Shown here: positions 15,195-20,188 of the stretch, in pieces
How positions within the stretch are numbered: the stretch's first letter is position 1
Layout: each line of letters opens with the position of its first letter
Origin: CAYFJO01 sp964343305
Lineage (GTDB): Bacteria > Planctomycetota > Planctomycetia > Pirellulales > Pirellulaceae
Assembly: GCA_964343305.1 (NCBI GenBank)
Contig: CAYFJO010000185.1
Location: 1-20,188, forward strand
Direction: 5' to 3'
Length of the DNA: 20,188 bases
The notes under the pieces: model-generated
What the model was told of the DNA's origin: nothing
What the model saw: only the letters and a program-made list of their open reading frames with translations
Database searches by the model: none
Translations under genes and position numbers: made by a program

Positions 15195-18002
15195 ATGAAG
15201 ACTGACGAACTTCGCGAAAAATACCTGGACTTCTTCGTGAGCAAAGGGCACACGCAGCAGGCCAGCGATGTGCTGGTGCCGACTTGGGATCCTTCGGTGC
15301 TGTTCACGCCGGCGGGAATGAATCAGTTTAAGGATCATTTTCTGGGCAAAGTAAAACTGGATTTCACACGGGCGACCACTTGTCAGAAGTGCCTGCGTAC
15401 GGGTGACATCGAAAATGTCGGGCGCACGGCTTACCATCACACGTTTTTCGAGATGCTGGGAAATTTCAGTTTTGGCGACTATTTCAAACGCGATGCGATT
15501 AGTTGGGCTTGGGAATTTCTGACCGACAAGAAGTGGCTGGCGATCGACCCGGCGCGGCTGACGGTCAGTGTTTACAAGGACGATGACGAAGCGGCCGAGA
15601 TTTGGAAGTCGGACGTGGGGTTGGCTGACGATCGCATCGCGTGGCTCGAAGAGGACGAAAACTTCTGGCCGGCCAGTGCTCCGAGCGAAGGTCCCGACGG
15701 CGTTTGCGGTCCGTGCAGCGAGATCTTCTACAAAGACGATTTCGGTGACGAGGTCGAGATTTGGAACCTGGTCTTTACACAATTCAACCGCGTCGGCGAT
15801 CCGCCGGACAATTTGCGGCCGCTGCCGAGCAAGAACATCGACACCGGCATGGGGCTGGAACGGACGGCCGCAGCGTTGCAAGGCCAGCGAACGAATTTTC
15901 ATATCGACATTCTCAAACCGATTGTTGAAGCCGCGGCCGAAGTTTGCGGAGTTGAATACGAATTTGAATCGGATCATGGCCGGCGATTGCGGCGGATCAC
16001 CGATCACGTGCGGGCGTGCACGATGGCGGTGCATGAAAACATTTATCCTGGCCCGCAAAAGGAAAAATACGTCATTCGCCGATTGCTCCGACGCGCGGTC
16101 CTCGATGGACATCAGATGGGTGTTCGCGAGCCGTTCTTGTGCCAGCTTGTCCCGGCGGTCGTCGAGCAGATGAAGGCGGGCTACCCCGAATTGACCGAAA
16201 CGATCAACCGTGTCGCCGACGTCATCAAGAACGAAGAGACCACCTTCCTCGACAACATCGACTCTGGTTTGGCGCGTATCGAACGCATCTTTTCCGACAT
16301 GCAGTCGGCAGGTCGATCGACCGTCGACGGCGCCGAGGCTGCCGATCTGTATCAAACCTACGGCTTTCCACCCGAGTTGTTCGAAACGATGGCGGCCGAG
16401 AACAACCTGGCCTTCGACTGGGAAGGCTACCGCGATGCGATGGACGAGCACAAAGAACGAACCGGCACGGTGGCCCACACGGTGATGGGCGACACCGGAA
16501 ATCCGATTGACGCGATCGTCAAGGTCATGCACGAGTCGAAATTCCTCGGTTACGAAACGACCGAAGCCGAGGCTGAGTTGAAATTCATCGTCGCCCAAAA
16601 CCAACTCTGCGACCATTTGAAGGAAGTGGGACACGAAAGCGATGTTATCGTGGTGCTGAACCAGTCGCCGTTCTATGCCGAGTCGGGTGGCCAAGTCGGC
16701 GACACGGGCGAAATCACGGGCGACGGTTTTACCTTTCGCGTGACCGACACCCAGCGACACGGTTCGCTGATCCTTCACCACGGCCACGTGACCGAGGGCG
16801 ACATGAAGACCGGCACGACGGTCACCGCGCGAGTCGATCCCGACCGCCGCCAGGCCATCCGCCGCGCCCACTCGGCGACGCACATCCTGCATTACGCCCT
16901 GCAAAAAAACCTCGGCTCACACGCTCAGCAACAAGGTTCCAAAGTCGACGGCGATTGGCTGCGTTTCGACTTCACCAACCTGTCGCCCGTCGCGCCTGAT
17001 GAACTTGCCAAAATCGAACACGACGCCGTCGAGCGGATCGAAGCCAGCGAATCGATCAAAGCCGAAATCCTGCCGCTGGCCGACGCGCGGAGCGCGGGAG
17101 CAATGATGCTGTTCGGCGAAAAGTATCCCGACCCCGTCCGCATGGTCTCGATGGGCGACTTCAGCAAAGAACTGTGCGGCGGCACGCACCTGTCGAACAC
17201 CGCCGAGGTCGACACGTTCGAAATCACATCCGAAGAAAGTGTCTCAGCCGGCATCCGCCGCGTCGTCGCGCTCACGGGCGAACGAGCCAAAGAGCAAGCC
17301 GAACAAACCCGCGCGACACTCACCGCCGCCGCCGAAAATCTAGGTGTCGCCCCAAACGAAGTCCCCACCGGCGTCGCGCAACTGGCCGCACAAGTCCGCG
17401 ACCTGAAGAAACACTTGTCCAGCGGCTCGGCCCCCAAGTCCGAACAACCGCCCGCCACCGAATCAACCACAACCGCCGACCCAACCTACGGCGACATCCG
17501 CAACGCCTTGCGCGAATCGGCCCGCGTCCTGAACGTCCCGCCCTTCGAAGTCGCCACTAGAATCGAGTCGATGCAGGCCGATGTCGAGTCCCTGAAAAAA
17601 CAAGTCGCCGAGTTATCCGAATCCGGCGACCTATCGGCCGACTCGCTGATCGAAAAAGCCGAAGACATCGCCGGCGCAAAAGTGATCGTCGCCGAAGCAA
17701 AAGGAGCCAACCCCAACCTGATGCGACAACTGATCGACCAAATCCGCAAAAAAGTCCAACCCAGCGCCGTCTTCCTAGCCGCCTGCCAAGGCGACAAGGT
17801 TTTGCTAGTCGCCGGAGTCAGCCGAGACCTGGTAGAAAAAGGAGCCAGCGCCGGCAACTGGGTCAAAGAAGTAGCGCCAGTGGTAGGTGGCGGCGGCGGC
17901 GGCAAACCCGACATGGCCCAAGCCGGCGGGAAGCAACCAGAGAAGTTGCTTGAGGCGCTCGACGCGGCAACGGCCGAAATTCGGAAACAGATCGGGGTTT
18001 GA
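15195..18002 (+). CDS. alaS: Alanine--tRNA ligase
   Basis: AlaS charges tRNA-Ala and edits mischarged Ser/Gly-tRNA-Ala in the cytoplasm. The 935-residue product has the class II catalytic core (LVPTWDPSVLFTPAGMNQFK, NVGRTAYHHTFFEMLGNFSF, NIDTGMGLERTAA), a tRNA-recognition region, the editing domain with zinc-site motifs H559-S-A-T-H563 and C661-G-G-T-H665, and a C-terminal DHHA1/C-Ala domain ending in GGGGGGKPDMAQAGGK. It is about 60 residues longer than E. coli AlaS (876). The extra length appears to be an internal duplication of the coiled-coil linker (~706-741 and ~769-804) joined by a Pro/Ser/Thr-rich spacer. ATG 15195 matches the family N-terminus (MKTDELREKYLDFFVSKGHT), though no strong Shine-Dalgarno sequence precedes it. 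Two palindromes in the upstream region may regulate it. Its 3' end is duplicated at 19702-20188. Confidence 0.98.
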   Translation: MKTDELREKYLDFFVSKGHTQQASDVLVPTWDPSVLFTPAGMNQFKDHFLGKVKLDFTRATTCQKCLRTGDIENVGRTAYHHTFFEMLGNFSFGDYFKRDAISWAWEFLTDKKWLAIDPARLTVSVYKDDDEAAEIWKSDVGLADDRIAWLEEDENFWPASAPSEGPDGVCGPCSEIFYKDDFGDEVEIWNLVFTQFNRVGDPPDNLRPLPSKNIDTGMGLERTAAALQGQRTNFHIDILKPIVEAAAEVCGVEYEFESDHGRRLRRITDHVRACTMAVHENIYPGPQKEKYVIRRLLRRAVLDGHQMGVREPFLCQLVPAVVEQMKAGYPELTETINRVADVIKNEETTFLDNIDSGLARIERIFSDMQSAGRSTVDGAEAADLYQTYGFPPELFETMAAENNLAFDWEGYRDAMDEHKERTGTVAHTVMGDTGNPIDAIVKVMHESKFLGYETTEAEAELKFIVAQNQLCDHLKEVGHESDVIVVLNQSPFYAESGGQVGDTGEITGDGFTFRVTDTQRHGSLILHHGHVTEGDMKTGTTVTARVDPDRRQAIRRAHSATHILHYALQKNLGSHAQQQGSKVDGDWLRFDFTNLSPVAPDELAKIEHDAVERIEASESIKAEILPLADARSAGAMMLFGEKYPDPVRMVSMGDFSKELCGGTHLSNTAEVDTFEITSEESVSAGIRRVVALTGERAKEQAEQTRATLTAAAENLGVAPNEVPTGVAQLAAQVRDLKKHLSSGSAPKSEQPPATESTTTADPTYGDIRNALRESARVLNVPPFEVATRIESMQADVESLKKQVAELSESGDLSADSLIEKAEDIAGAKVIVAEAKGANPNLMRQLIDQIRKKVQPSAVFLAACQGDKVLLVAGVSRDLVEKGASAGNWVKEVAPVVGGGGGGKPDMAQAGGKQPEKLLEALDAATAEIRKQIGV

Positions 18003-18011
18003 TTTAAACGG

Positions 18012-18314
18012 TTAAATGGTTGTGTGTGCGTTTCTATCGGCGTTGCGAATTAGATTACCCAAGGCCTTATTTTGATAAAATGCAAACCAAAATCGACAAC
18101 GAACTGACTTCACACGTTCAGGAGCGGATATGATCGCTGATAGTACGATCGTTGCAGAAACAATTATCGGAGTAAGAAAAAAGCCGAGAATGTACACGAA
18201 AACATGTGCCAATTGAACTTCTGTAGGTTCCATGATCCAATTGCTGTTCTCACTCTTCAAAATCGATCCTCGAGCGATCAGGAAACAGATTGTGAACCAC
18301 ACTCCCAGGACCAT
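18012..18314 (-). CDS. Small integral membrane protein, downstream partner of GYF_2 protein
   Basis: This 100-residue frame starts at ATG 18314, with GTGAGG about 8 nt upstream and the GYF_2-gene stop 13 nt before it. One hydrophobic segment is at the N-terminus (VLGVWFTICFLIA) and a longer one, possibly two, lies at ~33-62 (VFVYILGFFLTPIIVSATIV). A basic tail follows (RVKSVRCRFWFAF). A TTG at 18362 would extend it by 16 residues and overlap the upstream gene; the ATG with its ribosome-binding site is better. I do not recognise the family. The tight spacing suggests that it works with the GYF_2 protein in the inner membrane. Codons are more AT-rich than in alaS. It converges on alaS with a 9-nt gap. 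Confidence 0.65.
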   Translation of the reverse strand: MVLGVWFTICFLIARGSILKSENSNWIMEPTEVQLAHVFVYILGFFLTPIIVSATIVLSAIISAPERVKSVRCRFWFAFYQNKALGNLIRNADRNAHTTI

Positions 18315-18327
18315 CCGAGTCGCCTCA

Positions 18328-18792
18328 CTAGGCAGCCAAAAAAAGCAAACTCGTAACCACAAGACAAATAAGCACTATTAAGAACCAGGCACCGGCGTAA
18401 TCCCATCCGCTGCATGAGAGTAAATGTGGATCCGAATACTTCTGCATCAATGAACGGCTTTCGATAGCATTTCGGTCTCGTTCTTCCTCAGTCGCAAGTT
18501 GGCGCACATGTTGCAAATCGGATATTAGCGCCTGTCGCGCAGCAATCCCCTGGTGATTGGCTAGTTTGAATTCAGGAACCTGCTCGGCTACGTACCATTG
18601 ATCACCTGTACGAGTTGGGCTGTTCACGATAGTCGAAATAGGCAACTTGAGATCGAAAAACAATTGAATAATCTCAGTCTCTTCAACTGGCCCAAACGCT
18701 TCATCGTTTAGCAGGCTGCTCTTGATATGGAACCAGATGTGATTCTTGCCGTCATGGTCTTGCTTTGGTGAAATTAGAGAGTGTTCGCCCAT
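18328..18792 (-). CDS. GYF_2-domain protein with C-terminal membrane anchor
   Basis: This protein has 154 residues from ATG 18792, or 156 from ATG 18798; GGAG lies 6 nt before the inner ATG but abuts the outer one, so the inner start is preferred. Residues ~18-70 resemble the bacterial GYF_2 domain: IWFHIKSS, FGPVEETEIIQLF, SPTRTGDQWYVAEQVPEF (the family pattern is W-Y/F ... GPV...E...L...G.L...T.V......W..A). A charged helical stretch (~80-120) follows, then a C-terminal transmembrane helix (AWFLIVLICLVVTSLLFLA). GYF_2 proteins in planctomycetes are usually tail-anchored or fused to membrane domains and presumably bind proline-rich peptides or partner proteins. The downstream membrane gene is probably its operon partner. 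Function unknown; the domain call was made by eye. Confidence 0.75.
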   Translation of the reverse strand: MGEHSLISPKQDHDGKNHIWFHIKSSLLNDEAFGPVEETEIIQLFFDLKLPISTIVNSPTRTGDQWYVAEQVPEFKLANHQGIAARQALISDLQHVRQLATEEERDRNAIESRSLMQKYSDPHLLSCSGWDYAGAWFLIVLICLVVTSLLFLAA

Positions 18793-18892
18793 ACCCATCT
18801 CCGCTTATTTCCCTTTCAACGATAACCGCTATCACGGTTTTGGCGAGAGATTACCAACGTGGTCGTTCGACTGCAATGGCAAGCGTAGGTCA

Positions 18893-18912
18893 CGGCTGGG
18901 TGCGGCTGGGTG
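18893..18912. repeat. Tandem 10-bp direct repeat
   Basis: Two perfect copies of CGGCTGGGTG lie head to tail, directly upstream of the MITE-like inverted repeat at 18930-19028, and may belong to the same repeat element. Confidence 0.8.
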
Positions 18913-18929
18913 CCGAAAGCGATGGTTTG

Positions 18930-19028
18930 TGTGCCATTTGCTCTGCCAGTGCTCTTCATGGCTCGTTCCGTTCTCAATCGAGGCTTTGGTGGTTTCTCTC
19001 TCCAAACACTGGCGAAGCCAGTGGCACA
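18930..19028. repeat. MITE/REP-like element with 24-bp imperfect terminal inverted repeats
   Basis: The left end (18930-18953, TGTGCCATTTGCTCTGCCAG...) and the reverse complement of the right end (19005-19028, TGTGCCACTGGCTTCGCCAG...) match at about 20 of 24 positions. The right end contains its own tight hairpin, CACTGGC-GAA-GCCAGTG (19007-19023). The 51 bp between the ends hold no gene. The form suggests a short non-autonomous palindromic element lying between the GYF_2 operon and the toxin-antitoxin pair. Copies elsewhere in the genome would confirm it. Confidence 0.6.
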
Positions 19029-19092
19029 GCAGGCGTAGATAAGGCGTCCGCAGCTGTGTTTGTTGTGCTGTTTTGGCATTCAATTCGTTTGA

Positions 19093-19098
19093 TATAAT
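19093..19098 (+). promoter_or_regulatory. -10 box of the toxin-antitoxin operon (possible leaderless transcript)
   Basis: A perfect TATAAT ends 6 nt before the antitoxin ATG at 19105. A start of transcription at the usual distance would fall on or next to that ATG, so the mRNA could be leaderless. The only -35 candidate is a weak TTTTGG at 19071-19076 (16-nt spacer). No Shine-Dalgarno sequence is seen. Confidence 0.45.
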
Positions 19099-19104
19099 GA
19101 AAAT

Positions 19105-19365
19105 ATGACTCCCGAACTCACACAAGAAATGCGAGACGCATTGAACGCCAACTCTGGCGAAGTTCGAGTCGTTGATCCGAACACACAACAAGTGTACGTG
19201 CTTGTCGACGACGAAACTCACGGGCGAGCCATGCAGGCCCTGCGGCGGCAGCAAGACCTCGATGCAATCCAAGCCGGGATTGATGACATGGAAGCCGGCC
19301 GGTCGATGACCATTGAGCAGTCGAAGCAACGGACTGAAGAAGCTCTTTCTCGATTCAAAATATGA
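19105..19365 (+). CDS. Type II antitoxin (Phd/YefM-like partner of a ParE/RelE toxin)
   Basis: This 86-residue acidic protein lies directly upstream of a ParE/RelE-type toxin and overlaps it by 4 nt (ATGA), the usual antitoxin-toxin layout. The N-terminal half (SGEVRVVDPNTQQVYVLVDD) resembles the short beta-hairpin region of planctomycete antitoxins. The C-terminal half (ALRRQQDLDAIQAGIDDMEA, then EEALSRFK) is helical and would wrap the toxin. Antitoxins of this type usually bind the operon promoter with the toxin and repress it. No ribosome-binding site is visible; the TATAAT just upstream suggests leaderless translation. The role is inferred mainly from the partner. Confidence 0.75.
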   Translation: MTPELTQEMRDALNANSGEVRVVDPNTQQVYVLVDDETHGRAMQALRRQQDLDAIQAGIDDMEAGRSMTIEQSKQRTEEALSRFKI

Positions 19366-19691
19366 GCTTCACGGTTGCGATCAAACAGACGGCTCACGAC
19401 GACATTCAGCGAAATACCGTTTGGTGGGCAGAACACCATTCGCTCGATCAGGCCATCCTCTGGAAAGATGCGATCTACGAGCAAATTGAAGCGCTAAGCG
19501 AGATGCCTCTGCGCCACGCGCTGGCTCCAGAGAATGACCAATTCTCGTACGAGATCCGCGAAAAACCGATCGGCTTAGGCAATCGGCCCAGCTATCGAGC
19601 AATCTTCACCATTGTGGAGAACGAAGTTCATGTGTTGTCCGTCCGACGTGTTTCACAAGACGAGATTCGTCCGAGTGATTTCCCGACATAA
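19362..19691 (+). CDS. ParE/RelE-family toxin
   Basis: This 109-residue protein has the ParE/RelE fold pattern: an N-terminal strand (FTVAIKQTAHDDI), two helices (RNTVWWAEHHSLDQAILWKD, then AIYEQIEALSEMP), then strands EIREKPIG, RPSYRAIFTIVENEVHVLSV and a C-terminal RVSQDEIRPSDF. Toxins of this superfamily either block DNA gyrase (ParE) or cut mRNA on the ribosome (RelE); sequence alone does not say which. The C-terminal ...FTIV...V.VLSVRR.SQDEI pattern is typical. The start overlaps the antitoxin stop as ATGA, so translation is coupled. Its stop is only 10 nt before the GTG that opens the duplicated alaS tail. Confidence 0.85.
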   Translation: MSFTVAIKQTAHDDIQRNTVWWAEHHSLDQAILWKDAIYEQIEALSEMPLRHALAPENDQFSYEIREKPIGLGNRPSYRAIFTIVENEVHVLSVRRVSQDEIRPSDFPT

Positions 19692-19701
19692 CAATCCGAC
19701 C

Positions 19702-20188
19702 GTGTCCAAGTCGAACAAAGCCGCCGAACCAACCTACAGCGACATCCAAACCGCTCTACGCGAATCAGCCCGCGTCCTAAACGTCCCGCCCTTCGAAGTC
19801 GCCACCAGAATCGAGTCGATGCAAGCCGACGTCGAGTCCCTAAAGAAACAAGTCGCCGAGTTATCCGAATCCGGCGACCTCTCCGCCGACTCGTTAATCG
19901 AAAGAGCCGAAGACATCGCCGGCGCAAAAATAATCGTCACCGAAGCCAAAGGAGCCAACCCCAACTTAATGCGACAACTGATCGACCAAATCCGCAAAAA
20001 GGTCGAACCCAGCGCCGTCTTCCTAGCCGCCTGCCAAGGCGAAAAGGTTTTGCTGGTCGCCGGAGTCAGCCGAGACCTAGTAGAAAAAGGAACCAGCGCC
20101 GGCAACTGGGTCAAAGAAGTAGCGCCGGTAGTCGGCGGCGGCGGAGGCGGCAAACCCGACATGGCCCAAGCCGGCGGCAAACAGCCGG
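19702..20188 (+). CDS. Duplicate of the alaS 3' end (second coiled coil + DHHA1/C-Ala), truncated by the window
   Basis: The frame from a possible GTG at 19702 (VSKSNKAAEPTY...) stays open to the right edge and matches AlaS from the Pro/Ser linker onward. From 19726 to 20188 it aligns without gaps to 17478-17940; I count 41 mismatches in 463 bp (about 91% identity). Of 36 changed codons, 26 are synonymous and the 10 replacements are mostly mild (D/E, K/R, V/I, A/T). Upstream of 19726 the linker is shorter by several codons. The catalytic, tRNA-recognition and editing domains are absent, so it cannot charge tRNA. There is no Shine-Dalgarno sequence; translation, if any, would rely on re-initiation after the toxin stop 10 nt upstream. 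It may be a displaced alaS tail from an insertion, or a stand-alone C-Ala protein. Confidence 0.85.
   Translation, partial: MSKSNKAAEPTYSDIQTALRESARVLNVPPFEVATRIESMQADVESLKKQVAELSESGDLSADSLIERAEDIAGAKIIVTEAKGANPNLMRQLIDQIRKKVEPSAVFLAACQGEKVLLVAGVSRDLVEKGTSAGNWVKEVAPVVGGGGGGKPDMAQAGGKQP

Noticed and set aside
15012..16904. 630-codon minus-strand open frame across alaS
   Set aside because: Long antisense frame caused by alaS codon bias; the plus strand has all AlaS catalytic and editing motifs.
18800..19097. Short open frames on both strands between the GYF_2 gene and the antitoxin
   Set aside because: The stretch is dominated by a palindromic repeat and a tandem 10-mer; the frames are repeat translations without start signals.
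1..20188. CRISPR array, tRNA, rRNA or prophage genes
   Set aside because: No regularly spaced repeats, no cloverleaf sequence and no phage structural genes were seen.

Overview
The window most likely comes from a planctomycete chromosome (Pirellulales-like). The main grounds are two large DUF1559-type proteins, a DUF4058 protein, a GYF_2-type membrane protein, a 14-blade WD40 protein and an AlaS with an extended coiled-coil linker. All coordinates and translations were read by eye; no database search was run.

Layout. (1) 1-4938, minus strand: two tandem paralogues of about 800 residues, each with a long N-terminal region of unknown function and a C-terminal DUF1559 domain. The downstream copy runs off the left edge. 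A sigma70-like promoter lies at 5020-5048. (2) 4939-5591: about 650 bp with no convincing gene. (3) 5592-8100: a SulP anion transporter, with a possible overlapping small gene upstream, divergent from a UspA protein. (4) 8101-9400: a gene-poor stretch with a decayed Rpn/PD-(D/E)XK transposase-nuclease fused to an unrelated membrane-protein tail, and a perfect 14-bp hairpin. (5) 9401-12095: recA followed 49 nt later by a secreted HtrA-like protease with two PDZ domains. (6) 12105-14969, minus: a DUF4058 protein, which I read as a PD-(D/E)XK-like fold, followed by a WD40 protein resembling the sensor half of a STAND NTPase with no NTPase. (7) 15032-15108: two tandem palindromes between DUF4058 and alaS. 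(8) 15195-18002: alaS. (9) 18012-19691: an accessory segment holding a minus-strand GYF_2/membrane gene pair, a ~99-bp MITE/REP-like inverted repeat and a ParE/RelE-type toxin-antitoxin pair. (10) 19702-20188: a second copy of the alaS 3' end, about 91% identical over 463 aligned bp, open to the right edge.

Most striking structure. The accessory segment sits between two direct copies of the alaS 3' end. This looks like an insertion that carried, or displaced, an alaS tail, or like a tandem duplication filled by accessory genes. Recombination between the copies would remove about 2.25 kb including the toxin-antitoxin pair and leave one alaS. Second in interest are the DUF4058-WD40 pair and the paired palindromes next to it.

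How the genes relate. Housekeeping genes (recA, alaS) are interleaved with envelope genes (DUF1559 pair, SulP, HtrA-like, GYF_2 pair) and with mobile or selfish remnants (rpn pseudogene, MITE-like repeat, toxin-antitoxin). Apart from short operon-like pairs (DUF1559 x2, small ORF-SulP, recA-htrA, DUF4058-WD40, GYF_2-membrane, antitoxin-toxin), the regions do not form one pathway.
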